From NCBI GenBank assembly GCA_964390645.1, contig CAYMLL010000102.1, positions 1 through 22,459 of the forward strand: a DNA stretch of 22,459 bases, read 5' to 3'. The notes under the pieces are model-generated. The model saw only the letters and a list, made by a program, of their open reading frames with translations, was not told the origin of the DNA and made no database searches. The translations under genes were made by a program, and so were the position numbers. Of the stretch, positions 1 through 6,876 are shown piece by piece (the stretch's first letter is position 1; each line of letters starts with the position of its first letter). The DNA is from CAYMLL01 sp964390645. Its GTDB lineage: Bacteria; Planctomycetota; UBA8108.

Positions 1-2833
1 GCTTGGGCCTGGTGGGCTGCCGCGTGCTGGTCGGCTGGCTCTCCCTCGTGGCCTTGCTGGGACTGCGCGCCGGCTGCTTCCTGGCGGCGGGCTTCGTCTT
101 CACACCGTCCTGCTCGACGACCGCCTGGGCCGCCGCGAGACGCGCGATCGGGACCCGGTACGGTGAGCAGGAGACGTAGTTCATGCCGACGCGGTGGCAA
201 AACTTCACCGAGCGAGGATCACCGCCGTGTTCACCGCAGATGCCGACCTTGAGATCGGGACGGGTCGAACGGCCGCGCTCGATGCCGATCTCGACGAGCT
301 CGCAGATGCCGTCGGGATCCATCGTCTGGAACGGATCGTCCGCGAGGATGCCCTGCTCGAGGTACTCGCCGAGGAAGCCGCCGATGTCGTCGCGAGAGAA
401 GCCGAAGCCCATCTGGGTGAGGTCGTTGGTGCCGAAGGAGAAGAACTGCGCTGACTCGGCAAGCTGATTCGCGGTCAGAGCCGCCCGCGGTATCTCGATC
501 ATGGTCCCGACCTGGTGCGGGATCTTGCGCACTCCGAGCGACTTGCGAACCTCCTTGTAGACCCGCCGGATGACCTCGAACTGGTGATCCATCTCCTTGT
601 TCGCGGCCACGACCGGCACCATGATCTCGGGAAAGACCCTGGTACCCGCCTGGAGCAGCTCACCGGCAGCCTCGAGGATCGCCCGCGCCTGCATCTCGGT
701 CACCTCGGGGTAGGTGATGCCGAGGCGCACGCCGCGGTGCCCCATCATCGGGTTGAGCTCGTGGAGGTTCTCGGCGCGCCTGCGCACGGTGTCGAAGTTG
801 AGACCGAGCTCGAGAGCGAGCTCGCCAAGCTTCTGCTCCTCGTGAGGCACGAACTCGTGGAGCGGCGGATCGAGCAGGCGAATGGTGACCGGCAAGCCCT
901 CCATCGCCTCGAGCGTCGCCTTGACGTCCTTCTTGACGAATACGAAGAGCTTATCGAGCGCCTTGCGACGCTTCGCCTCGCTGTCCGCGAGGATCATCTG
1001 CCGCAGCGCCCTGAGCGGCTTCTCGGAGTCCTCGCCGTAGAACATGTGCTCGGTCCGGAAGAGGCCGATGCCCTCGGCGCCGAAACCGCGGGCCCTGGCC
1101 GCGTCCCCGGGTGTCTCGGCGTTGGTACGCACCTTGAGACGGCGCAGCTTGTCGCAAATCTTCAGGAACGCGTCGAGGACCTCGTCAGCGCCGGCGGCGA
1201 CCATCCCGAGCTCGCCGGCGTAAACGTAGCCCTTCGAGCCGTTGAGGCTCAAAGAGTCGGACGACGTGAACCTCCGACCGTCGACCTCCAGGACTCCCTT
1301 GGATGCGTCGACGTGGAGATCGGCGCAGCCGACGATGCAGCACTTGCCCCATCCGCGCGCGACGAGAGCAGCGTGCGAGGTCATGCCGCCACGGGCCGTG
1401 AGAATCGCCACGGCCGCGCGCATTCCCTCCACGTCCTCGGGGTTCGTTTCCTCGCGCACGAGGACGACCTTCTCGCCCCGGGCCTCGGCGGCCACGGCCT
1501 CGTCGGCGGTGAAGACGACCTTCCCCACGGCGCCGCCCGGCCCCGCGGGGAGCCCTCTTGCGACCAGCTTCCCCTTCTCCTCGGCCGTCGGGTCGAGGAT
1601 CGGGTGCAGCAGCTCGTCGAGCTGCTCCGCGGTAACGCGCAGGACGGCCTCTTCGGGCGTGATCAGACGCTCCTTCACCATCTCCGTCGCCATGCGCACG
1701 GCGGCCGGTCCGTTTCGCTTGCCCACGCGACACTGCAGCATGAAGAGTCGGTTCTTCTCGACCGTGAACTCGATGTCCTGCATGTCGCGGAAGTGCTCTT
1801 CGAGCCGCTTCTGGATCGAGTCGAGCTCCTTGTACGCCTTGGGCGCGTACTGCGCGAGCGTCGCATGCTCACGATTCTGCTCGGACTGCGAGTCGACGTT
1901 GATCGGCGCAGGCGTGCGAATACCGGCGACGACATCCTCGCCCTGCGCGTTGACGAGGTACTCCCCGTAGAAGATATTGTGGCCGCTTCCCGGATCACGC
2001 GTGAACGCTACTCCGGTCGAGCAGTCCTCGCCCATGTTGCCGAAGACCATCGCCTGGACGTTGACGGCGGTGCCCCAGGCGTGCGGGATGTTCTCGATCT
2101 CGCGGTAGGCGATCGCGCGCTTGCCGTTCCACGACGCGAAAACGGCGCCGACTCCTCCCCAGAGCTGGTCATCGGCATTGTCCGGGAACGGCTTCTTGAG
2201 CACCTTCTTGACGCGAGCCTTCAGCTCCTCGCAGAGATCCCGCAAATCACCGGCGCCCACCGCCGCGTCCTCGGTAACTCCGAGCGAGGCCTTCTTCGCC
2301 GTAAAGAGCTTCTCCAGCTGATGCCGGATACCCTGCCCCTCCTTCGGCTCGACGCCCGCGGACTTCTCCATGACGACGTCAGCGTACATCGTGATCAGAC
2401 GACGGTACGAGTCGTACACGAAACGCTCGTTGCCGCCACTCTGCCGGATGAGCCCCGGAATCGTCCTCGACGTCAGCCCGATGTTGAGAATGGTCTCCAT
2501 CATTCCCGGCATCGAGCTACGCGCTCCCGACCGCACCGAGAAGAGAAGCGGGTTGTCCGGATCCCCGAACTTCTTCTTCATCACCTTCTCGACCCGCGCC
2601 AGCGAGGCCGCGACCTGGCCTCCGAGCTCCTTCGGGTACTTGCGGCGGTGGTCGTAGTAGTACGTGCACACCTCGGTGGTGATCGTGAACCCCGGGGGAA
2701 CCGGCAGACGGAGATTCGGGTGACCCGCCATCTCCGCCAGGTTCGCTCCCTTGCCACCGAGAAGCTCGCGCAGACGACCGCTGCCATCGGCCTTGCCGGC
2801 GCCGAAGAAGTACACGTACTTGTCAGAAGCCAT
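1..2833 (-). CDS. ppdK: Pyruvate, phosphate dikinase, 3' end beyond the window
   Basis: The enzyme interconverts pyruvate, ATP and phosphate with phosphoenolpyruvate, AMP and pyrophosphate in the cytoplasm. The minus-strand frame is open from ATG 2833 to the window edge (944 codons, no stop seen). Family landmarks appear in order. The N-terminal ATP-grasp region has LLGGKGANLAEM and SVRSGARSSMPGMMETILN. The swivelling phosphohistidine domain has GGMTSHAALVARGWG, with catalytic His487. The C-terminal TIM barrel has GTNDLTQM and GICGEHGGDP, with catalytic Cys866. Spacing is about 32-35 residues longer than the well-known 874-residue clostridial enzyme. Family similarity normally ends near PYRVPIARLAAAQA (about residue 908), but here the frame continues for at least 35 residues rich in Lys, Arg, Pro, Ser and Thr. 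That is either a real basic tail or poor sequence at the contig edge. A strong AGGAAGG ribosome-binding site (2841-2847) lies 7 bases before the ATG and fixes the start. Confidence 0.96.
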   Translation of the reverse strand, partial: MASDKYVYFFGAGKADGSGRLRELLGGKGANLAEMAGHPNLRLPVPPGFTITTEVCTYYYDHRRKYPKELGGQVAASLARVEKVMKKKFGDPDNPLLFSVRSGARSSMPGMMETILNIGLTSRTIPGLIRQSGGNERFVYDSYRRLITMYADVVMEKSAGVEPKEGQGIRHQLEKLFTAKKASLGVTEDAAVGAGDLRDLCEELKARVKKVLKKPFPDNADDQLWGGVGAVFASWNGKRAIAYREIENIPHAWGTAVNVQAMVFGNMGEDCSTGVAFTRDPGSGHNIFYGEYLVNAQGEDVVAGIRTPAPINVDSQSEQNREHATLAQYAPKAYKELDSIQKRLEEHFRDMQDIEFTVEKNRLFMLQCRVGKRNGPAAVRMATEMVKERLITPEEAVLRVTAEQLDELLHPILDPTAEEKGKLVARGLPAGPGGAVGKVVFTADEAVAAEARGEKVVLVREETNPEDVEGMRAAVAILTARGGMTSHAALVARGWGKCCIVGCADLHVDASKGVLEVDGRRFTSSDSLSLNGSKGYVYAGELGMVAAGADEVLDAFLKICDKLRRLKVRTNAETPGDAARARGFGAEGIGLFRTEHMFYGEDSEKPLRALRQMILADSEAKRRKALDKLFVFVKKDVKATLEAMEGLPVTIRLLDPPLHEFVPHEEQKLGELALELGLNFDTVRRRAENLHELNPMMGHRGVRLGITYPEVTEMQARAILEAAGELLQAGTRVFPEIMVPVVAANKEMDHQFEVIRRVYKEVRKSLGVRKIPHQVGTMIEIPRAALTANQLAESAQFFSFGTNDLTQMGFGFSRDDIGGFLGEYLEQGILADDPFQTMDPDGICELVEIGIERGRSTRPDLKVGICGEHGGDPRSVKFCHRVGMNYVSCSPYRVPIARLAAAQAVVEQDGVKTKPAARKQPARSPSKATRESQPTSTRQPTRPK

Positions 2834-2855
2834 ATCTCACCCTTCCTGACTCTCG

Positions 2856-2880
2856 AAAAAAACCGCCCGGCTCTCGCCGG
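2856..2880 (-). terminator. Terminator-like hairpin in the ppdK leader
   Basis: On the minus strand a 5-bp all-GC stem (2880-2876 with 2871-2867) closes a GAGA tetraloop of the GNRA class. Four bases later comes a run of seven T (2862-2856). This is the form of an intrinsic terminator. It lies about 105 bases after the fdxA stop and only 22 bases before the ppdK start codon, so it could end fdxA transcription or attenuate ppdK. The stem is short, so strength is uncertain. Confidence 0.45.
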
Positions 2881-2913
2881 CCGGATTCGGGCGCTGGTGC
2901 GCAAAAGAGGGGG

Positions 2914-2919
2914 ATTGTA
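2914..2919 (-). promoter_or_regulatory. Possible -10 box for ppdK
   Basis: The minus strand reads TACAAT, one mismatch from the TATAAT consensus. Its start site would fall near 2907, giving a leader of about 74 bases that contains the terminator-like hairpin at 2856-2880. No good -35 hexamer is seen at 16-18 bases spacing, so this is tentative. Confidence 0.3.
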
Positions 2920-2984
2920 GGACAACCGGGCGACCGAAGGAACCCCAAAATCGCGCCGTGGAACGGACCCCGACTCCAGCCCTC

Positions 2985-3275
2985 TCAGTGGCGCGGCGGC
3001 GCCCCGGGGAGCGGATCCTGGCGCTCGATGATCAGCGGCTCCACGGCCGCATCGCGCTCGTTGCTGGCGATCCAGCGCTGCCATCGCGGCGGCACGTCGA
3101 TGTCCATCAGGATCGCCTCCACAGGACACTCGGGAACGCAGAGAGTGCAGTCGATGCAGACCCCGGGGTCGATCACCAGCTGGCGCTCCCCCTCGTGGAA
3201 GCACTCGACGGGGCAGACCGGAACACAATCGGTGTACTTGCAGCCCAGACAGGGCTCGCAAACGACGTGCGCCAT
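2985..3275 (-). CDS. fdxA: 7Fe ferredoxin ([3Fe-4S][4Fe-4S], FdxA type)
   Basis: A small cytoplasmic electron carrier of 96 residues. It starts MAHVVCEPCLGCKYTDCVPV, very like Azotobacter-type ferredoxin I. The family cysteines are all present: C9, C12, C17, C21 and C25 in the first half, then C40, C43, C46 and C50 in a classic CxxCxxCxxxCP motif. There is one extra cysteine at position 6. The C-terminus (RQDPLPGAPPRH) keeps the conserved DPLP segment of this family but is about ten residues shorter than the Azotobacter protein. I chose ATG 3275 because family members begin MAxVV and GGAGAG (3282-3287) sits 6 bases upstream; the ATG two codons earlier (3281) directly abuts that site. The gene lies upstream of ppdK on the same strand, separated by 151 bases with a possible terminator. 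The redox partner is not indicated by the neighbours. Confidence 0.93.
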   Translation of the reverse strand: MAHVVCEPCLGCKYTDCVPVCPVECFHEGERQLVIDPGVCIDCTLCVPECPVEAILMDIDVPPRWQRWIASNERDAAVEPLIIERQDPLPGAPPRH

Positions 3276-3281
3276 CGACAT

Positions 3282-3287
3282 CTCTCC
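3282..3287 (-). promoter_or_regulatory. Ribosome-binding site deciding the fdxA start
   Basis: The minus strand reads GGAGAG. It is 6 bases from ATG 3275 but immediately adjacent to the alternative ATG 3281, which favours the 96-residue product starting MAHVV. Confidence 0.6.
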
Positions 3288-3294
3288 GCGGTCG

Positions 3295-3345
3295 AGGGGG
3301 GGGGCCCCCGCGCCCCCACCAAAAAAAGTGGGTGAGAATACGCGC
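3295..3345. repeat. Low-complexity, hairpin-bearing sequence left of the assembly gap
   Basis: A run of nine G is followed by C-rich sequence. Then comes a small hairpin with CCCAC (3315-3319) paired to GTGGG (3328-3332) around a loop containing seven A, then GAGAATACGCGC up to the gap. Homopolymers plus a hairpin next to Ns suggest a dispersed intergenic repeat that the assembler could not resolve. That the element is multicopy is inference; only one copy is in this window. Confidence 0.35.
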
Positions 3346-3355
3346 NNNNNNNNNN
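3346..3355. other. Assembly gap (10 Ns)
   Basis: Ten consecutive N. A fixed round number of N normally marks a scaffold join of unknown true length, so distances across this point (fdxA to ugd) are not reliable and sequence may be missing. Confidence 0.95.
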
Positions 3356-3426
3356 CCGCCGCTCCCGAACGAAGAAGTGTGGGACAGATTCCGCGAGATT
3401 TCACGCTCCGGATGACAGAACCATGA
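3356..3426. repeat. Possible dispersed intergenic repeat right of the gap
   Basis: Read on the minus strand this stretch contains GTCATCCGGAGCGTGAAAT followed by CGCGGAATCTGTCCC. It resembles, from memory, the GTCATCCTGAGCG-type dispersed intergenic sequences seen in many environmental bacterial genomes. It carries no credible gene. The assignment rests on resemblance only; no second copy is present here. Confidence 0.3.
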
Positions 3427-3513
3427 CAAAGGCCCGATAAGGTCCAGGACGTCCGCCTCCTGTGGTGGGCAAGCCCTTCCGTAAACGCGGCAAGCCCTCA
3501 ACGAAGCAAGTAC

Positions 3514-3618
3514 TGGGTCGCTGAAAGCGAGCAGAGGGTTGCTGCAAGCAAGCACGGGTTTGTTGCAAGCGAACACGGGTTTGTTGCAAGCGAACACGGG
3601 TTTGTTGCAAGCGAACAC
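3514..3618. repeat. 21-bp tandem repeat array, five units
   Basis: Units lie at 3514-3534, 3535-3555, 3556-3576, 3577-3597 and 3598-3618. The last three are identical and contain TTGTTGCAAGCGAACAC preceded by GGGT. The first two are diverged (for example TCGCTGAAAGCGAGCAG). Traces of the same period extend leftward, with GGCAAGCCCT at 3468-3477 and 3489-3498, 21 bases apart. Being a multiple of three, the array yields a heptapeptide (VFACNKP) in one minus frame. The surrounding frames lack the codon bias of real genes here, so I treat it as non-coding. There are no unique spacers, so it is not a CRISPR. Confidence 0.9.
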
Positions 3619-3670
3619 GGGCCGCCCGAGAGGTTCTCTCACCGGACACTCCCGGGGGCCTTCCGGTCTG

Positions 3671-3905
3671 TGGGCGGCGGTCTCCTCCGCGTCGAGGAGA
3701 TCGCCGCTCGAATCTCCCGGCGTGCCCGCCCGGCTCTCGGGCCCACGCTCGTCGACACAGGGACTCGGACCCGGTGGCGAATCGAGTCCGTGTCGGCCGA
3801 GGATCGTGAAGACGCCTCGGAGCTTCGGCGGCGCGAACGCGCCAATCAGACCCACCGCGTGATGTGTCCGGCAGGTGAGACTCACCCGGGCCTCGGTGCC
3901 GGACG
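3671..3905. ncRNA. Candidate structured RNA: consecutive strong stem-loops
   Basis: Five stem-loops follow one another. I: 3674-3687 pairs with 3694-3707, 14 bp with one G-U and a 6-base loop, extendable to 3671-3710. II: 3720-3724/3744-3748 with an inner CCCG/CGGG. III: 3753-3758 plus 3761-3767 pairs with 3783-3789 plus 3790-3795, 13 bp with a 2-base bulge. IV: 3797-3802/3815-3820, which shares base 3797 with an optional extension of III. V: an outer stem 3867-3873/3897-3903 (TCCGGCA/TGCCGGA) enclosing an inner hairpin 3874-3886. Two stems this long within 120 bases are not expected by chance even at high GC. I see no RNase P, tmRNA, SRP or 6S signatures, no T-run on either side and no secure promoter, so strand and ends are unknown. 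It could instead be a cluster of palindromic repeats. Confidence 0.35.
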
Positions 3906-4033
3906 GCGCTCCGGCCTCGCTCCGCGATTTGCCCACCGAGAATCCGTCGAGATCGAGCCTCCCTGCTCTTCACTGGCGCCACCGACACGGCCGATCATAG
4001 TGTCAGAATCCCGATACTCGCCCGCGTCACATG

Positions 4034-4058
4034 GTGACCCCACGTCGACCGTGGTCAC
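4034..4058 (+). promoter_or_regulatory. Hairpin upstream of ugd
   Basis: GTGA..CCACG (4034-4044, with two bulged C) pairs with CGTGGTCAC (4050-4058), giving 9 bp around a 5-base loop, 51 bases before the ugd start codon. It could be a leader hairpin or an operator for a dimeric regulator. Nothing shows which. Confidence 0.3.
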
Positions 4059-4109
4059 GGTGGCGTCTGCCCCGGACGCGGCACAGCCGGAGAGAGCGGA
4101 GAGAAACGC

Positions 4110-5495
4110 ATGAAACTCACGATGATGGGAACCGGCTACGTCGGTCTGGTAACCGGCGCCTGCTTCGCCGACCTCGGCAACGACGTCTTCTGCGTCGACA
4201 TCGACGAGGACAAGATCGCCAGCCTGACAGCCGGTAAGGTGCCGATCTACGAGCCGGGTCTCGAGGATCTGCTGCGCCGCAACGCCACGGAGGATCGGCT
4301 GCATTTCACCACCGACGCCGCCACCGCGATCCGCCAGAGCGACGTCGTGTTCATCTGCGTCGGAACACCTCAGAGAGGCACTGGACAGGCAGACCTCCAC
4401 TTCGTCATGACCGCAGCCAGCACGATTGCCGAGAACCTCGACGGGTTCACGGTCGTCGTCGACAAGAGCACGGTCCCCGTCGGTACGGCGGCCCGCGTCA
4501 CTCGAGTGATCTCGGAGATCACGGATCAGCCCTTCGCGGTGGTGAGCAATCCCGAGTTTCTCAGGGAAGGCGCGGCGATCAAGGACTTCCAGAACCCCGA
4601 TCGCGTGGTCATCGGCACGACCGACGAGCGTGCGAGAAAGCAGCTGGGGAAGCTCTACGCGTCACACGCTCGCGTCGATCGTCCGCTCTTCTTCACGACG
4701 ACGGAGACCGCCGAGCTGATCAAGTACGCCGCGAACGCCATGCTGGCGTGCCGTATCTCCTTCATGAACGCGCTCACCGGACTCTGTGAGCAGACAGGCG
4801 CAGACGTCAAGGACGTGGCCCGTGGCATCGGCCTGGACGGACGCATCGGGCCGCGCTTCCTGCAAGCGTCGCCGGGCTACGGCGGCTCCTGTTTCCCGAA
4901 GGACGTGCGAGCCCTGGTCGACACGCTCGAGACCTACCAGGTCGATTCGAACCTCTTCCGCGCCGTCGACCAGGTCAACGAGACGCACAAGAAGTCCCAT
5001 CTCCAGCGCCTGCGCCGGCTGCTGCCGGAGGTCGCGGGCAAGAAGGTGGCGATCTGGGGACTGAGCTTCAAACCGCGCACCGACGACATCCGCGAGTCAG
5101 CATCGCTGACACTCATCGAACAGCTCCTGGCTCAGGGCGCCAGTGTATCTGCCTACGATCCCGAAGCGATCGAGAACACCCGGGCGGTGCTGCCGGACGT
5201 CGACTACGCTTCGACCCCCTACCAGGCCGCCGAAGGAGCCTCGGCCATCGTCGTCATGACGGAATGGGACGTCTTTCGCAACACCGACCTCGAACGCGTC
5301 AAGTCCTCGATGAAGCAAGCGATCATCGTCGACTGCCGCAACATCTACGAGCCCGCGACGATCGAGGCGCTCGGCTTCCGCTACGCCGGCGTCGGTCGTC
5401 GAACCGGCCACCCGGCGAACCTCGATCCGACCGAGAACAGCGACGACCGGAAGCTGGCCACCTCCGGTCACCGTGAGGTCGAGGCGAAGGGCTGA
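4110..5495 (+). CDS. ugd: UDP-glucose 6-dehydrogenase
   Basis: The enzyme oxidises UDP-glucose twice with NAD+ to UDP-glucuronate, a precursor for exopolysaccharide and LPS sugars, in the cytoplasm. The 461-residue protein has the N-terminal Rossmann motif GTGYVG (7-12), the central helical dimerisation region with ETAELIKYAANAMLA, and the catalytic loop GYGGSCFPKD with the thiohemiacetal cysteine at 261. The C-terminal UDP-binding domain has WGLSFKPRTDDIRESAS. All motifs are intact and the length is normal. The start is supported by GGAGAG (4098-4103) six bases before the ATG. The last ~25 residues (after GVGRRTGHP) are a non-conserved polar tail. No polysaccharide genes lie nearby. proB follows after 42 bases but has its own -10-like box. 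A homologue such as UDP-ManNAc dehydrogenase is less likely given the motif fit. Confidence 0.95.
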   Translation: MKLTMMGTGYVGLVTGACFADLGNDVFCVDIDEDKIASLTAGKVPIYEPGLEDLLRRNATEDRLHFTTDAATAIRQSDVVFICVGTPQRGTGQADLHFVMTAASTIAENLDGFTVVVDKSTVPVGTAARVTRVISEITDQPFAVVSNPEFLREGAAIKDFQNPDRVVIGTTDERARKQLGKLYASHARVDRPLFFTTTETAELIKYAANAMLACRISFMNALTGLCEQTGADVKDVARGIGLDGRIGPRFLQASPGYGGSCFPKDVRALVDTLETYQVDSNLFRAVDQVNETHKKSHLQRLRRLLPEVAGKKVAIWGLSFKPRTDDIRESASLTLIEQLLAQGASVSAYDPEAIENTRAVLPDVDYASTPYQAAEGASAIVVMTEWDVFRNTDLERVKSSMKQAIIVDCRNIYEPATIEALGFRYAGVGRRTGHPANLDPTENSDDRKLATSGHREVEAKG

Positions 5496-5522
5496 GACGC
5501 TCCGGGACGGGAAGCGACGTGC

Positions 5523-5528
5523 TACAAT
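5523..5528 (+). promoter_or_regulatory. -10-like box just before proB
   Basis: TACAAT ends 9 bases before the proB ATG, and no Shine-Dalgarno sequence lies between them. A transcript starting about 7 bases after the box would be leaderless or nearly so. No clear -35 hexamer was found. Confidence 0.4.
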
Positions 5529-5537
5529 GATCGGCTC

Positions 5538-6764
5538 ATGTCCCAGAAACCCCGAGCCCCCACAGACCGGACCGCCGACGCTGCAGCCGAACGCCGCGCG
5601 CTCCTGAAGGACGTCCGCACGGTCGTTCTCAAGGTCGGAACGAACGTGGTCTCGCGCCCCACGGGCGAGATGGCGCTCGCACGGATCTACGGACTCATCG
5701 AGGACGTGGTCGATCTGCTGCGCTCGGGTCGACGCGTCATCCTGGTCAGCTCCGGCGCGATCAGCATGGGGATGCACCGCCTCGACATGGAGGAGCGCCC
5801 CAGCTACCTGCGCGACAAGCAGGCCTGCGCCGCGGTGGGCCAGAGCCGCTTGATGTCGGTCTACCAGCAGGCCTTCGACCGCTTCGAGATCCCCACGGCG
5901 CAAATCCTCTTGACCGAGGACGACTTCGTATCGCGCAAGCGCTACCTCAACCTGAGAAACACGATGTCGCGGCTCGTGGAGCTCGGCGTGCTGCCGATCG
6001 TCAACGAGAACGACTCGCTGTCGACGAGCGAGATCGAGGAAACCGTCGGCGACGGCGGGCGCACGGCGGTCTTCGGTGACAACGATCAGCTGTCCGCCCT
6101 CGTCGCGTCCAAGCTCGAGGCCGATCTGCTCCTGCTCCTGTCCGACGTCGACGGCCTCTTCCCGCGCTCTCCCGTCGACACCGCGGACAAGGTGGTGCTG
6201 GAACCGCTGTCGATCGTGCGAGAGATCACCGACGAGGTCGCCACCATGGCAAATGGCGTCGGCGACGACGCTGGTGGAAAGGGACGAGGACGAGGCGGCA
6301 TGTCGTCGAAGCTCGAGGCGATCAAGGTCGCGATCCAGAGCGGCGTCCCGGCGGTCATCGCCAACGGTGTCGAACCCGGGACCATCGGCAAGGTGCTCGC
6401 GGGCGAGGACGTCGGGACCCTCTTCACGTCGAGGAAGCGCCTGCGCGGACGCAAGCACTGGATCGCCTTCGCCAGCGCGACGGCCGGCAAGGCCCATGTC
6501 AACGACGGCGCCAGGGATGCTCTTCTCAACCGCGGATCGAGTCTCCTCTTCAGCGGCGTCGTGCGCATCGAGGGCGACTTCAACCAGGGGGACGTCGTCA
6601 GCATCCTCGACACCGCCGGCAACGAGCTCGCACGAGGAATGAGCAACTACGGGGCGAATCGTGCGCGGCGCCTCGTCGGAATGGGGCGCCGGGAGATCGC
6701 GGCGGAGGTCGGCGCGGACCACCCGGAGCTCATCACACGTGACAACATCGCGCTGAAGGCTTGA
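5538..6764 (+). CDS. proB: Glutamate 5-kinase with PUA domain
   Basis: ProB phosphorylates glutamate to glutamate 5-phosphate, the first and normally proline-inhibited step of proline synthesis. The amino-acid kinase domain starts at VVLKVGTNVVS (about residues 29-39) and contains LVSSGAISMG, LTEDDFVSRKRYLNLRNT, NENDSLSTSEI, FGDNDQLSALVA and GGMSSKLEAIK. A C-terminal PUA domain runs from about GRKHWIAF to the end, with the typical GANRARRLVG. The 408-residue length exceeds the 367 of E. coli, through an N-terminal extension of about 27 polar residues and a small insertion near GDGGRTAV. proA is not adjacent, and a long antisense frame over this gene is only a GC shadow. The last codons and stop lie inside the first unit of a 22-bp triple repeat. 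The start has a -10-like box 9 bases upstream and no ribosome-binding site. Confidence 0.95.
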   Translation: MSQKPRAPTDRTADAAAERRALLKDVRTVVLKVGTNVVSRPTGEMALARIYGLIEDVVDLLRSGRRVILVSSGAISMGMHRLDMEERPSYLRDKQACAAVGQSRLMSVYQQAFDRFEIPTAQILLTEDDFVSRKRYLNLRNTMSRLVELGVLPIVNENDSLSTSEIEETVGDGGRTAVFGDNDQLSALVASKLEADLLLLLSDVDGLFPRSPVDTADKVVLEPLSIVREITDEVATMANGVGDDAGGKGRGRGGMSSKLEAIKVAIQSGVPAVIANGVEPGTIGKVLAGEDVGTLFTSRKRLRGRKHWIAFASATAGKAHVNDGARDALLNRGSSLLFSGVVRIEGDFNQGDVVSILDTAGNELARGMSNYGANRARRLVGMGRREIAAEVGADHPELITRDNIALKA

Positions 6765-6812
6765 CCGGATCGCGCTGAAGGCTTGACCGGATCGCGCTGA
6801 AGGCTTGACCGG
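6747..6812 (+). repeat. 22-bp tandem repeat, three exact copies over the proB stop
   Basis: Exact copies lie at 6747-6768, 6769-6790 and 6791-6812. Each begins ATCGCGCTGAAGGCTTGA and ends CCGG. Copy 1 encodes the last five residues of ProB (IALKA) and its TGA (6762-6764); copies 2 and 3 are downstream and untranslated. Identity of all copies implies recent expansion, most simply by replication slippage. An assembly artefact cannot be excluded. Confidence 0.95.
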
Positions 6813-6824
6813 CCCGGACCTCCG

Positions 6825-6845
6825 CCTCGTCCGATGAGGGGCTTT
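6825..6845 (+). terminator. Weak terminator-like hairpin after proB
   Basis: CCTCG (6825-6829) can pair with TGAGG (6835-6839), including one G-T wobble, around a 5-base loop, followed by GGC and three T. The stem is short and the T-run minimal. It is listed only because it sits between the proB repeat and the next promoter-like box. Confidence 0.2.
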
Positions 6846-6864
6846 CGCACCCGCTGCAACCGGA

Positions 6865-6870
6865 TAAAAT
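6865..6870 (+). promoter_or_regulatory. -10-like box directly before the PSCyt gene
   Basis: TAAAAT ends 6 bases before ATG 6877, an AT-rich island in GC-rich surroundings. The expected transcription start coincides with the start codon, and no Shine-Dalgarno sequence is present, so a leaderless mRNA is likely. No convincing -35 element is seen. Confidence 0.45.
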
Positions 6871-6876
6871 ACTGAC

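Noticed and set aside
515..2920. Long plus-strand open frame (801 codons) over ppdK
   Set aside because: It is antisense to an unmistakable ppdK, reads as Arg/Leu/His-rich sequence without domains, and results from GC-rich codon use.
3514..3618. CRISPR array
   Set aside because: Units are directly adjacent with no unique spacers, and no cas genes are present.
2581..3936. Minus-strand open frame of 451 codons spanning fdxA, the gap and the 21-bp array
   Set aside because: It crosses the Ns, overlaps fdxA and ppdK in another frame, and its VFACNKP repeats come from the tandem array.
3401..3988. Minus-strand open frame of 195 codons in the 3276-4109 intergenic region, with a TATGAT box just before its GTG
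   Set aside because: The translation is arginine-rich, third codon positions are clearly less GC-biased than in neighbouring genes, and it runs through hairpins and tandem repeats.
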